Part shown: positions 16,403 through 26,800 of the stretch, one piece after another | How the letters are laid out: each line of letters starts with the position of its first letter | Position numbering within the stretch: the first letter of the stretch is position 1 | Assembly (NCBI GenBank): GCA_016714225.1 | Contig: JADJNS010000003.1 | Location: forward strand, 310,001 to 374,000 | Reading direction: 5' to 3' | Source of the DNA: Archangiaceae bacterium | Lineage (GTDB): Bacteria; Myxococcota; Myxococcia; Myxococcales; Myxococcaceae | DNA: 64,000 bases | Made by a program: the position numbers and the translations under genes | Notes under the pieces: generated by a model | What the model saw: the letters and a program-made list of their open reading frames with translations, nothing else | What the model was told of the DNA's origin: nothing | Databases searched by the model: none

Positions 16403-18532
16403 TCACAGGCTGAGCTCGAACACGTTGATGGACCACGGCTGAAGCAGCGCAGAGAAGCTCTTGGCACCGGCGGTGCTCGAGGGCTTCGACTCGACCAGCC
16501 CCTCGGGTGCGCCATCGTAGGTGAACGCCCGCGCCTGGCTCAACGCTCCACAGCTGCTCAGGTCGAGCTTCAGGTCGGCCGAGGTCTGGTTCTCGAGGTT
16601 GAGCGCCACCACCACCAGCTTCTTGCCCTTCGCGTCTCTCGAGACGAACAGCGAGGTGCCCGCCGCCGCGTCGCTCGGCACGTAGCTGTCGAAGAACGCC
16701 GCGCCCCTGCCGTCGTAGTTGCGAAAGGCGCGAAACGCCCACCACGCCGGCGAGCGGTCTTGGGGCCGCGTCCAGTAGTAGGCCGAGTGCAGGCCGCCTT
16801 CGGCGAAGCGCCCCAGCGCCTCGGCCAACGCCAGGCCGCCGCTGATGTGCTGCTCGGCCCCGAAGTTCCACTCTCCGATCGAGATGCCACGGCCGGGGTA
16901 GTTCTCGGCGATCAGCTGCTTGAGCCGGGGAATCAGGAACACGGGCTCTTTGATCCACGACTCGTCGGTGTAGCTTTTGTCCCACAGCGCGCGGGTCGAG
17001 CGCAGGCGCAGCTTCGCGGTCTCCAGGTCGGCGCCGCCTCCGCCCCCGTTGGTGAACACGTTCTTCCCCTGCGGGTAGAAGTGCACGTCGACCACGTCGA
17101 GCACCCGCTGGCCGGTCTTCTTCTCGTGCTCGGCGAGCCGCTGCAGCCACCACGCGAGCAGCGGCACGTCGCCGTGCGCCTTGCGGTCGGGCTTGCTGCG
17201 GAACCCTGCCTTCGCGTCTTTCGCCGAATAGAAGTAGCCGGGCCAGCCCCACTCGGCCGGGCCGGCGATCACCGCCTTGGGGTCGGCCGCCCGCACCGCC
17301 GCGCCGTACTTCACCGTGCGCTCGTAGAGCTCGTCGTACCCCACCGGCTCGGGGTGCACGTCGCGGTGGGTGCTGTCCCAGAGGGCGGGCTCGTTGTCCA
17401 AGATGTACTCGCGCACCGTGCCGCCCTGGGCCTCGTCGGCCTGGCGAATCGACTTCACCCACGCGCCCACGAAGTCGGGCGGGGCCGCCACGCTGGTGCG
17501 GGTGGGCGCCGGCGACGGCAGCGGTGAGCCGTCGGGCTTCTCACCGTTGCCGCGGTCGGGGTGCTGCGGGTCGGCGTCTTTCTGCGCCCCCAGCTCTTTC
17601 ACCGAGAACGAATACGAGTCGCCGTCTTTCGCCACCCAGCCGAGGGTCGGCACCGTGATGGCGGTGAACACCTTGCGCTGCTGCGCCAGCTGCAAGAACG
17701 CCGAGAACGGCTCGCGCTTCACGTTCTGGAAGTACCAGTCAGAGCCCGTGTTCCAGGTGTCGCCCAGCTGCCAGTTGAAGCGCGAGGTGGTGTTGCCGCC
17801 CCAGCGGTGCGCGCCGGCCCGCAGCCCCTCGTCGGGCGCCTGCGCCGCCGAGACGCCGTAGATGTACGGGCTGATGGGTGAGCCGGGGCGCTCGCAGTGC
17901 ACCACGCCGCGCGCCTCGCGCGACGGGTAGGGCACCTTCTCGTCCGGCTCGCTGCCCGGCACGGTGAGGGCGATCTGATCGAGCTGCACCCGGGTGCTGC
18001 CCACCGAGCGCGTGGCGCGAATGCGCAGCCGGTCGAAGGCCTGGCCGTGCGGGTTGAGCTCGCGCATCGGCACCAGCACCTGGGTCCACCCGTCGGCTTG
18101 CGCGGTGAGGTGCGCCGGGGTCAGCTTCACCGAGTCGAAGTCGCTGTCTTGCAGCGAGAGCCGCACCTCGAGGAACTCGCCGAAGTCGGCCGGCGCCTGG
18201 TAGCGAAACGCGACGCCGCCGAAGCGCCGGCGCAGTGAAGGCCCGTCGCGCAGGCCGGGCGCGGCGATGATCCACCCCGCGCGGTTCGAGAAGTCGACCT
18301 TGGCGGGCCCGGGCCCTTTGAGGTCACCCTCGGCCCAGCCGTAGTTCTGCCACTCGGGCATCAGCCCGCCCGCGTAGATCTTCTCGAGCGGGTTGAGCGG
18401 CAGCGGCCGCCTCGCCCCTGCGTCAGGGCTCGCGGCCTTCGCGGCAGCCGGGCCGGCCTCGGCCGAGCGGCTGCAGTCGGCGGCCAGCAGTGCGGCGGCG
18501 GCGAACACACTGAACGACGGAGCGGCGCTCAT
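16403..18532 (-). CDS. Secreted GH44-type glycoside hydrolase
   Basis: A 709-residue protein with a hydrophobic N-terminus (FAAAALLAADC, possibly a non-canonical lipobox). A beta-rich domain of roughly residues 50-190 follows. The TIM barrel of GH44 type starts near HRWGGNTTSRFNWQLGD and contains YILDNEPALWDSTHRDVHP, whose Glu (about residue 381) is the expected acid/base. GEWNFGAEQH (Glu about 554) is the likely nucleophile. GH44 enzymes are endo-beta-1,4-glucanases/xyloglucanases. The ATG at 18532 is preferred over 18550. Its place between an acyl-transfer pair and a SucD-like gene suggests it trims the polysaccharide made by this locus, or degrades external glucan. Confidence 0.78.
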   Translation of the reverse strand: MSAAPSFSVFAAAALLAADCSRSAEAGPAAAKAASPDAGARRPLPLNPLEKIYAGGLMPEWQNYGWAEGDLKGPGPAKVDFSNRAGWIIAAPGLRDGPSLRRRFGGVAFRYQAPADFGEFLEVRLSLQDSDFDSVKLTPAHLTAQADGWTQVLVPMRELNPHGQAFDRLRIRATRSVGSTRVQLDQIALTVPGSEPDEKVPYPSREARGVVHCERPGSPISPYIYGVSAAQAPDEGLRAGAHRWGGNTTSRFNWQLGDTWNTGSDWYFQNVKREPFSAFLQLAQQRKVFTAITVPTLGWVAKDGDSYSFSVKELGAQKDADPQHPDRGNGEKPDGSPLPSPAPTRTSVAAPPDFVGAWVKSIRQADEAQGGTVREYILDNEPALWDSTHRDVHPEPVGYDELYERTVKYGAAVRAADPKAVIAGPAEWGWPGYFYSAKDAKAGFRSKPDRKAHGDVPLLAWWLQRLAEHEKKTGQRVLDVVDVHFYPQGKNVFTNGGGGGADLETAKLRLRSTRALWDKSYTDESWIKEPVFLIPRLKQLIAENYPGRGISIGEWNFGAEQHISGGLALAEALGRFAEGGLHSAYYWTRPQDRSPAWWAFRAFRNYDGRGAAFFDSYVPSDAAAGTSLFVSRDAKGKKLVVVALNLENQTSADLKLDLSSCGALSQARAFTYDGAPEGLVESKPSSTAGAKSFSALLQPWSINVFELSL

Positions 18533-18568
18533 GCGCCCTCCAGTTAGCACGCGCCCCGCGGCGATGCG

Positions 18569-19441
18569 TCAGCGACGCGACGGCAGGCCGCGCTCGACCG
18601 CGCGCTGCAACGCGCTGCCCAGGTCGGCGACCGAAGGCGCCATCACGATGCCGGCGGCCTCCATCGCCTTGATCTTCTCTGCCGCCAGCGACGGCCCACC
18701 CTCGCCGTGCGCGTGGGAGGGCGCGTCGGCGATGAACGCGGTGAGCGGCTTGTGAAACCCGCCCGCGGCGAACACCGCCGCCTCTTCTTCGGCCTTGCCC
18801 GCCGCCTCGCCGATCATGATGACCGCATCGGTGTCGGGGTCGGCGTCGAACATCTTCAGCACGTCGATGAAGCTGGTGCCGGTGACCGGGTCGCCGCCGA
18901 GTCCCACCACCGTCGACTCGCCCAGGCCCAGCCGGCCGAGCTGAAACACCGCCTCGTAGGTGAGGGCGCTGTTGCGCGACACGATGCCGATGCGGCCGGG
19001 GCGGTGAATGTGCCCCGGCATGATGCCCAGCTTGCAGCGCGCGCTCGGGCTGATGATGCCCGGGCAGTTGGGCCCCAGCAGCCGGGTGTGCGAGGTGGCG
19101 GCGATCAGCGCCTTCGCCTTGAGCATCTCGCCCACCGGTATGCCCTCGGTGATGCAGATGACCAGCGGCACCTCGGCGTCGGCGGCCTCGAGCAGCGAGT
19201 CGGCGGCGAACTGTGGCGGCACGAACACCACGCTGGCGTTGGCGCCGGTGGCGCGCACCGCGCGCTCGACCGTGTCGAAGATGGGCACCCGGTCATCGAG
19301 CTTCTGGCCCCCCAGGCCGGGGCTCACGCCCGCGACCACCTGGGTGCCGTACTCGATCATCTGGCGGGCATGAAACGCCCCCGCCGAACCGCTGATGCCC
19401 TGCACCAGAACGCGGGTGCCCTTGTCCACCATGATGCACAT
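18569..19441 (-). CDS. SucD-like CoA-binding protein (succinyl-CoA ligase alpha family)
   Basis: The 290-residue protein follows SucD closely: TRVLVQGISGSAGAFHARQM (CoA-binding Rossmann), FVPPQFAADS, ITEGIPVGEM, LLGPNCPGIISP, then TVVGLGGDPVTGTSFIDVL and MIGEAAGKAEEEAA. The segment that should carry the phosphohistidine (GHAGAI in SucD) is shortened to APSHAHGEGGPSL, so the phosphotransfer step may differ. No SucC gene is nearby. A Shine-Dalgarno GGAGG lies about 7 nt before the ATG at 19441. It is upstream of the GH44-like gene on the same strand with about 37 bp between them. It may be an acyl-CoA ligase half or a CoA sensor; the partner is unknown. Confidence 0.8.
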   Translation of the reverse strand: MCIMVDKGTRVLVQGISGSAGAFHARQMIEYGTQVVAGVSPGLGGQKLDDRVPIFDTVERAVRATGANASVVFVPPQFAADSLLEAADAEVPLVICITEGIPVGEMLKAKALIAATSHTRLLGPNCPGIISPSARCKLGIMPGHIHRPGRIGIVSRNSALTYEAVFQLGRLGLGESTVVGLGGDPVTGTSFIDVLKMFDADPDTDAVIMIGEAAGKAEEEAAVFAAGGFHKPLTAFIADAPSHAHGEGGPSLAAEKIKAMEAAGIVMAPSVADLGSALQRAVERGLPSRR

Positions 19442-19531
19442 CGCTCGACCTCCACGCCCTTGACCCCCAGTTGAGTAACCCCAGGGGCGGGCGCTGCAAG
19501 CGACGTGGCAGGCGTCACCCTTCGGTGGCGG

Positions 19532-21325
19532 TCACGGCGCGACGTAGCACTTCGTGGCGTCGAGGTTCGACGGCGGCCCGATGTTCTCTTCGTAGCCGAC
19601 GTTGTCCCAGTCGCGCTCGTCGGCGTAGGGCATGTTCTCGAGGTAGTAGCGCTGCCCGTCGCGCACGTTGAAGCTGGCGATGAAGTCGTCTCGCTCGGCA
19701 GCCGTGTGGTACAGCACCTGGCCGAAGGCGACGGCGGCCTCGGCCATGGTCAGCTTGTGGGTCGGGAAGTCGTTGCAGATGCGCTGCTCGCCGTTCACGT
19801 ACATCACGAAGCGATCGCGGCGCACGTAGACGTCGAAGCGCGCGCGGGGCGCGATCAGCATCTGGTCGTCGATCACCGGCTTGCCGAGCTTGTCGACGGT
19901 CGCGTTCTGCTGCAGGAACCAGCCGGGCTGCGCTCCCGACTTGTACTGGGGCGGAGACACGTTGACCACGCTGTCGCGCTCACCCGCGTCGGCACGGTTC
20001 ACCATCACCCGAATGTCCGACTCGGTGCGCTTCATGCCGTTGAGGCCGAACGGCGAGCCGTCGCGGGGGAAGAACTGCAGGCAGTTCCAGCCCTCGACCG
20101 AGGTGTTCTTGCCGTCGGGCTGGTAGAAGAACGAGGTCTGCACCAGGCGGCCGGCGAAGTGGTTCTGCGAGTCGAAGGTCTGACCCGCCTGGCCCGCTCC
20201 GCACAGGCCCACCCACCAGTAGCGGCGCGAGGTGGCGTCCGAGGCGACCTCGAAGGTGAGGTGCAAATACGCGGTGTCCGACAGCTGCGCGGGGCGGCGC
20301 GGCACCGCGACCACGGTGGCGAACACGTCTTGGTGCCAGTCGGGCAGCGCGACGTGCATCACCCCGCGGTCGAACGAGATGTCGGCGTGGTCTCCCTCGT
20401 CGTCGAAGGTGAAGAAGTCCCACTTGTCGTTGGTGAAGCGGCGGCCCTTGGCGTGGCAGCGGCGCGCGTCGTCGGCGGCGCCGGCCGAGGTCAGCGGGCC
20501 GCTGGTGCCGTCGAAGTCGTCGAAGAAGTCTCTGGTGCGGGGCGTGGCGCGGCCGGTGGGGGTGAGGTGCACGGTGGTGCGCGCCAGCACCTTCGGCGGC
20601 GCGGCGTCACCCTGCGACGCGAGGGTCGGGCCCGGGCCGTGGCCGTTGCGAATCAGGCTGCCGTACTTCGTCTTGATGTCGTCGGCCGTGTAGAAGCTGA
20701 ACGGCACCATCTCGTTGGGGAACAGGCCGTCGTTCGAGGTGTGCATGTCGACGTGGGTGCCCGCCAGCACGCCGGGGAAGGGGCAGGCGGTGTCGATGGC
20801 TTCGATGACCACGTCGGCGGCCTCGCTCAGGCCGGTGACCTCGATGACCCGCATCAGCTCGCGGGTGCCGGTGTACTTGTCGTTGTGCTGGCGGTAGCCG
20901 GCGCAGTGAATGACGGTGCCGTTCACCTTCTCGGCCGCGCCCACGGTGACCGCCGCCGCGCCGGCCGGCAGGCGGAAGGCGCGGTAGTCGACCACCCCGG
21001 TGACCACCGGCACGATGAGCAGCGCGCTGTCGCGGTTCACCACCACCTGCACGCCCTCCATCAGCGGAGCGGTGGTGCCGCCGAACGCCTGCCCGTCTTC
21101 GGTCTTGGGCGTGGTGGGGTTCATCGCCACCTCGGCCGGCTTCATGTCGGGCAGCGCGGGTGGGTCGACCGGCGTGGGGGTGCCGCCGCCGTTGCCGCCG
21201 CTGCCACCGCTGCCGCCGCTGCCGCCCCCACCGTCCATCGTGTTGTCGGGTTTGTTCGAGCAGCCGACCGCGGCGAGCGAGGCGGCGAGACAGACGTACA
21301 GCACGGACCGGGGAGACGAGCGCAT
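19532..21325 (-). CDS. Lipoprotein with Gly/Ser linker, unknown function
   Basis: The protein of 597 residues starts at the ATG at 21325, where a signal peptide ends in a lipobox (SLAAVGC), followed by a GGGGSGGSGGSGGNGGG linker typical of myxobacterial surface lipoproteins. The frame is open upstream but that part has no coding character. The mature part is beta-rich and has many Trp/Tyr residues (FYQPDGKNTSVEGWNCLQFF, RFDVYVRRDRFVMYVNGEQ), the latter recalling concanavalin-type jelly-roll folds. No catalytic motif was recognised. It is the first of several such lipoproteins in the window. Confidence 0.7.
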   Translation of the reverse strand: MRSSPRSVLYVCLAASLAAVGCSNKPDNTMDGGGGSGGSGGSGGNGGGTPTPVDPPALPDMKPAEVAMNPTTPKTEDGQAFGGTTAPLMEGVQVVVNRDSALLIVPVVTGVVDYRAFRLPAGAAAVTVGAAEKVNGTVIHCAGYRQHNDKYTGTRELMRVIEVTGLSEAADVVIEAIDTACPFPGVLAGTHVDMHTSNDGLFPNEMVPFSFYTADDIKTKYGSLIRNGHGPGPTLASQGDAAPPKVLARTTVHLTPTGRATPRTRDFFDDFDGTSGPLTSAGAADDARRCHAKGRRFTNDKWDFFTFDDEGDHADISFDRGVMHVALPDWHQDVFATVVAVPRRPAQLSDTAYLHLTFEVASDATSRRYWWVGLCGAGQAGQTFDSQNHFAGRLVQTSFFYQPDGKNTSVEGWNCLQFFPRDGSPFGLNGMKRTESDIRVMVNRADAGERDSVVNVSPPQYKSGAQPGWFLQQNATVDKLGKPVIDDQMLIAPRARFDVYVRRDRFVMYVNGEQRICNDFPTHKLTMAEAAVAFGQVLYHTAAERDDFIASFNVRDGQRYYLENMPYADERDWDNVGYEENIGPPSNLDATKCYVAP

Positions 21326-21505
21326 GGGCCCCAGGCTGTAGCACTCGAAAGTTTCGATGGGCAAACCGGAGCAGGGGGCCCCCGGGGCGAGCAGGCCTTC
21401 GCGACCCACGATCAGCCGCCGAAGGGTGAGAAAAGGCGGGTCTTTCACGCCGCGACGAGATCAGGGCTGGAGGAGCAGCCGGCGATTAGAGCTTCGTAGA
21501 GAGGT

Positions 21506-22405
21506 GTGTCTGTGTCTCTGAGAGCGTATTGCAGTGATCGTGTCGTCGTCCTCGCGCCCGATGCCACCGTGTTCGAAGCTGCGCGCGCGATGGCGCACCA
21601 GCGCGTGGGCGCGGTGCTGGTGGGCCGGAGAAAGCGGTTGATGGGAATCGCCACCGACCGCGATCTCACCTCGCGGTGCCTCGCGCGGGGGCTCGACCCT
21701 CGACGCGTGGCGCTCGCAGACGTGATGACGCCCGAGCCGCTCACGGTCGACGTCGGAAGGGGGGCCGCAGACGCCGTAGCCCTGATGCAGACCTGGCGCG
21801 TGCGCCGTCTGGTCGTGCTCGACAAGAAGGGCATCGCCGGCCTGGTCACGCTCGACGACCTCGTCTTGTCGAGCGACGTCGAGCTCGACCAGGTGCGCGC
21901 CGTCGTCAGCGCGCAGGTCGCCGCCGCGGCGCCCGGAAGGGCCGCCGGCGCCGCGCTCGCGGTCGACCCACAGCGCTCGAATCGCCGTCGCGAGGCACGC
22001 CGGCAGCAGACGATGCGCCGGTTCGCCGGCCGCGTCATGGCGATCACCGGCCTCGCCGACGCCCAGCAAGCCCTGGCTGCCTTCGAGGTGGTGGCCTCGG
22101 GGCTCGCCCAGCGGCTGACGCCACGCGAGGCAGAAGACTTCGCGGCACAGCTCCCCAGAGACTTCAGGCGGTACCTCACCGCGCGCGCCGGCGGGCCAGA
22201 TCGTGGAGTGTCACGACGGTCGATCGAGACGGCGATCGCCCTCCGGTTGGACGTCAGCGCAGCCCGCGCGGCCGAGCTGGCCTCGGCGGTCGGCAGCGCC
22301 ATCACCGAGCTCGTGTCGCCGGGAGAGATCGCCGACATGGTCGGGCAGCTGCCCCGATCGATGCGCGGGCTGTTGGAGCCGCGCGGCGGCCCGGCCGCCC
22401 ACTGA
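21506..22405 (+). CDS. CBS-domain pair plus DUF2267 protein
   Basis: Residues about 1-130 form two CBS modules (VVVLAPDATVFEAARAMAHQ, GAVLVGRRKRLMGIATDRDL, DVMTPEPLTVDV, VRRLVVLDKKGIAGLVTLDDL) that usually bind adenosine nucleotides. After a basic linker, residues about 165-290 resemble DUF2267: two copies of a helical segment, with LTPREAEDFAAQLPRDFRRYL and VSPGEIADMVGQLPRSMRGLL as the matching signatures. It is probably a cytoplasmic energy- or stress-responsive protein; no partner is adjacent. The start is a GTG; the gene is divergent from the lipoprotein at 21325. Confidence 0.8.
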   Translation: MSVSLRAYCSDRVVVLAPDATVFEAARAMAHQRVGAVLVGRRKRLMGIATDRDLTSRCLARGLDPRRVALADVMTPEPLTVDVGRGAADAVALMQTWRVRRLVVLDKKGIAGLVTLDDLVLSSDVELDQVRAVVSAQVAAAAPGRAAGAALAVDPQRSNRRREARRQQTMRRFAGRVMAITGLADAQQALAAFEVVASGLAQRLTPREAEDFAAQLPRDFRRYLTARAGGPDRGVSRRSIETAIALRLDVSAARAAELASAVGSAITELVSPGEIADMVGQLPRSMRGLLEPRGGPAAH

Positions 22406-22505
22406 CGAAAGGCGCTTGCAGCCCGCCCGCTGCGTGTCAGTCGGCGCGCCGGGCCTCGGGGCCCCGATGCGGGGCGCCTCGGCCTTGAGGTACAGTCGGC
22501 GGACC

Positions 22506-23678
22506 TTGAGGGCGCCTGTGCTGATCATCGGGCTGTGGGTCGGCGCGAGCGCCTGCTCGCCGACCTGCCCCTTGCAGCCGGGGCTCGACGGCGAGCAGTG
22601 CGAGGCGCTGCGCGCGATGGAGCTGCCCGCCTCGCTGCCTCCCTCGCCCACCAACGCCAGGGCCGACGACCTGCAGGCGGCGCAGCTCGGCTTCGCCATC
22701 TTCTTCGACGCGCGCTTCAGCAACGGGCAGACGGTGCGCTGCGCGAACTGCCACGAGCCCGAGCGGGTGTTCGCCGACGGCAAGCCCACCGCGATCGGCG
22801 GGCTGGCCTCGGTCGATCGCAACAGCCCGTCGATCTACACCTCGGCCTGGCAGCACTGGCAGACGTGGGACGGCAAGGCCGACTCGCTCTGGTCGCAGCC
22901 GCTGCTGGCCTTCGAGAACCCCAAGGAGATGGGCTACACCCGCCTCGAGATCGCCCACCGCATCTTCGGCGGCTTCAAGGCCGACTACGAGGGGCTGTTC
23001 GGGGCGCTGCCTGCGCTCGACGACCTGACCCGCTTCCCCGAGCGCGGCAAGCCGGGTGACGCCGCGTTCGACGCGATGGCCGCCGACGACCAGCTGCAGG
23101 TGAATCGGGTGGCCGCGAACGTGGGCAAGGCGCTCGAGGCCTACATGCGCAAGAACGCGCACGGGCGGGGGCGCTTCGACGCCTTCGTGAAGGGCGATGC
23201 GTCGGCGCTCACCGCGCCAGAGCGCGACGGCCTGGTGACGTTCTTCAAGGCGGGCTGCGCCGAGTGCCACGCTGGCCCGCAGCTCACCGACGACCGGTTT
23301 CACGCGCTCGGCGTGCCGGCGGCCGAGGGCAAGCCGGTCGAGCGGGCGCGCGCCGAAGCGCTCGAGCACCTGGCCGCCTCGCCGTTTCGCGCCGACGGCC
23401 CGTTCAGCGACGACGTCACCGGCATGGCGGTGCCCGCGGCGACCGCCGCCGACGAGGGCGCGTACCACACGCCCACGCTGCGCAACGTGTCGCGCACCGC
23501 GCCGTACGGTCACAACGGCACCTTCGCCACCCTCGACGCGGCGGTCGACTTTCACTTCCAGCACGGGGTGTCGAAGGTCACGCTCGCCGCGCCCGAGCGC
23601 GAGGCGCTGCTCGACTTCTTGAAGGCGCTCGAGGTCGAGAGCCCGCCGCTCCCGTGGAGCAACTGGCCCGACCGCTGA
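22506..23678 (+). CDS. Di-heme cytochrome c peroxidase/MauG-like lipoprotein
   Basis: A 390-residue secreted protein. The TTG at 22506 (GTG at 22518 as alternative) gives a short signal ending in a lipobox (GASAC). Two heme-binding motifs are present: CANCH near residue 80 and CAECH near residue 255. FFDARFSNGQTVRCANCHEP and TPTLRNVSRTAPYGHNGTF are family hallmarks of bacterial di-heme peroxidases, MauG and related enzymes. It would reduce peroxide or oxidise a partner protein or metal site in the periplasm. No partner gene (for example an MbnP-like protein) is evident beside it. Confidence 0.85.
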   Translation: MRAPVLIIGLWVGASACSPTCPLQPGLDGEQCEALRAMELPASLPPSPTNARADDLQAAQLGFAIFFDARFSNGQTVRCANCHEPERVFADGKPTAIGGLASVDRNSPSIYTSAWQHWQTWDGKADSLWSQPLLAFENPKEMGYTRLEIAHRIFGGFKADYEGLFGALPALDDLTRFPERGKPGDAAFDAMAADDQLQVNRVAANVGKALEAYMRKNAHGRGRFDAFVKGDASALTAPERDGLVTFFKAGCAECHAGPQLTDDRFHALGVPAAEGKPVERARAEALEHLAASPFRADGPFSDDVTGMAVPAATAADEGAYHTPTLRNVSRTAPYGHNGTFATLDAAVDFHFQHGVSKVTLAAPEREALLDFLKALEVESPPLPWSNWPDR

Positions 23679-23834
23679 GGGGCCCCCCGACTGTGGCTTT
23701 CAGTCTGCGCCTGCGACGGGCCCGCGCAGGCCGAGCGGGGGGTCGATCGTGATCGTTACAGACCAAAGTCACTGAAGAGTCTCGAGAATCTCCTTTCGGA
23801 GCGTGCGGATCGTTCGGTGCACAGGCGGTCGGCC

Positions 23835-26800
23835 ATGCGCGCCAATCTCGTGGTCACCCCATGCATCGTCGCCCTCACCCTCGCCCTGTCGGGCTGCAGC
23901 GGCATCGTGAGCGGCACCGGAGCGGCCGGAGGCGGAAGCGGCCGCGGCGCGGCCCCGGTCGGCACGGCGTGCACCACCGACGCCGCCTGTGCCTCGGGCA
24001 CCTGCGAGCAGGGCGTCTGTACCCTGCCGGCGTTCTGCGCCGAGCCGATGTCGGCCGGGCAAGACGGCGGCGCCCTGCTGCCCAACGGCTCGACGTGCAC
24101 CAGCGGAGACCAGTGCGATTCGCGGCGCTGCCTCAACTCGGTCTGCACCCGCGCGCTGCCCAACGACGCGCCCTGCACCCAGGACCTGCAGTGCGCCTCG
24201 AGCGTCTGCTCGGGCGGCAAGTGCGTGCCCGGCCTGCCCGACAACTCGCCCTGTTGCACCGGCGCCAACTGCAACTCGGGCCACTGCAGCGCCGGGCTCT
24301 GCGTGACCGTGGTCGCCAATGGCGCGGGCTGCACCGGCGCGGCGCAGTGCGCCAGCGGCAACTGCGCCGCAGGCCTGTGCGCTCCGGTGCAGTCGGCGTG
24401 CACCGCCTGCACCACCGGCTCGCAGTGCGCGTCGGGCACCTGCGTGCGCGGCCAGTGCGATCTGCCGCAGCCCCTGGGCGACCGCTGCTGCGGCAATGCC
24501 CAGTGCGCTTCGGGCACCTGCGTGAACGGCCTGTGCGAGCGGCCCGGCGTCTCGACCAACGGCTGCGGCGCGGGCAGCGGCAGCGGCTCGGGAGGCTCGA
24601 GCACCGGCGGCAGCGGCTCGACCACCGGCGGCGTCGACCCGCGCCTGTGCAGCCTGCCCACCACCGGAGCTCCCGATGGCTCGTTCTGCGTTCGGCCGTC
24701 GGCGTGCAACTCGGGCTCGTGCGTCGACGGGCGCTGCGAGGCCCGCCGCCCCGACGGCACCCCCTGCGCCAACGACAGCCAGTGCCGCTCGCTGCTCTGC
24801 GCCCAGGGCAGCTGCGCCCCGTCGTCGGCGAGCACCGGCGGCAGCGGCAGCTCGGGTGGCGGGAGCGTGAACGGCTGCTCGGTGGTTCCGTCGCAGAGCA
24901 CTCCCTCGGGCTGCGAGGTGCCGCGACCCCCGGGCACGGTGTGCACGACCTCGAGCCAGTGTGTCTCGGGCAGCCGCTGCACCACCTCGGGCCTCTGCGA
25001 GGGCCCTCGCCCGCCCGGCTCGAGCTGCAACACTCCCGGCGAGTGCGCCTCGGGCCTGTGCGTCACCGGCTTCTGCGAGAACCCGCGCCCCAACGGCGCG
25101 CCCTGCGACACCCCGAGCGTCTGCACCTCGAAGCTGTGCATCTCGGGCCGCTGCGAGGTGCCGCGCCCCAACGGCCAGCCTTGCGCCGCCAACGGTGAGT
25201 GCAGCTCGAAGCTCTGCATCAACGGCATCTGCGAGACGCCCCGGCCCAACGGCCAGCCGTGCGCGAGCAACGGCCAGTGCAGCTCGAAGCTGTGCATCAA
25301 CGGCACCTGCGAGACGCCCCGGCCCAACGGCCAGCCGTGCGCGAGCAACGGCCAGTGCAGCTCGGAGCTGTGCATCAACGGCACCTGCGAGAGCCCGCGC
25401 CCCAACGGCCAGCCCTGCGCCAACGCCGGCCAGTGCAGCTCGAACCTGTGCATCATGGGCACCTGCGAGAGCCCGCGGCCGAACGGCCAGCCGTGCGCGC
25501 AGAACAACGAGTGCAGCTCGCGGCTCTGCATTCTGGGCACCTGCGAGGTGCCGCGGCCCAACGGTCAGCCGTGCGCCATCAACGGGCACTGCAGCTCGAA
25601 CCTGTGCATCAACGGCACCTGCGAAGCGCCGCGCCCGAACGGGCAGCCGTGCACCGCCAACGGCCAGTGCAGCTCGATGATGTGCATCGTGGGCTCGTGT
25701 GAGGTGCCCAAGGGGCCGGGCGGCACCTGCAGCTCGCCCTCGCACTGCACCTCGGGGCTGTGCACCAACGGCACCTGTGAGGCGCCCCGGCCGGGCGGCT
25801 CGCCGTGCAACAACGACTCGCAGTGCGCGTCGATGCGGTGCCACAGCAACACCTGCGAGGGGCCGCGCCCCGACGGCGCACCCTGCAACTCGCCCTCGAG
25901 CTGCCTCGGCAATGCGTGCGTCAACGGGCTGTGCGAGACCGCCCGCCCCAACGGCGCGATGTGCACCACCGGCGCCCAGTGCATCAACCGGGTCTGCACG
26001 GTGAACGTGTGCGAGAGCCCGCGGCCGAACGGCTCACCCTGCACCGCGGCGGCGCAGTGCGTGGCGAACTCCTGCCTGCTCGGCGTGTGCGAGCCGCCGC
26101 GCGCACCCGGCGCGATGTGCACCGACCCGGCGCAGTGCGGCTCGGGCCTGTGCACCAACGGCACCTGCGAAGCGCCGCGGCCGCCCGGCGCGACCTGCCC
26201 CTCGCCGGCGTACTGCGCGTCGGGGCTGTGCACCAACGGCACCTGCGAGGCCCCGCGCCCCGGTGGCTCGCCGTGCACCACGAACCCCAACTGCAGCTCG
26301 CGCGTCTGCACCAGCGGGGTGTGCGAGGGCCCGCGCCCGGTCGGCACCGCCTGCACCACCAACGGCCAGTGCGCCTCGCAGCTGTGCATCAACGGTCTGT
26401 GCGAGCTGCCCCGGCCCAACGGTCAGCCGTGCGCGGCGAACAACCAGTGCAGCTCGAACCTCTGCATCGCCGGCACCTGCGAGTCTCCGCGGCCCAACGG
26501 CGGCGCCTGCACCGCGAACGGCCAGTGCAGCTCGAACCTGTGCATCAACGGACTCTGCGAGTCGCCGCGGCCCGACGGTCAACCGTGCACCGCGAACAGC
26601 CAGTGCAGCTCGCGCCTGTGCTTCAACGGCACCTGCGAGACGCCGCGCCCGAACGGCGGCGGCTGCGTCGCCAACGGCCAGTGCACCTCGAACAACTGCG
26701 TCAACGGCACCTGCGAGGCGCCGCGGGCGAACGGCAGCCCCTGCACCGCGAGCTCGCAGTGCAGCTCGGGCTCGTGTCTGGCCGGCGCATGCGAAGGCCC

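Noticed and set aside
23756..25844. Long reverse-strand frames opposite the Cys-rich repeats
   Set aside because: They arise because a 78-bp repeat keeps all frames open; the forward protein has the signal peptide and conserved Cys.
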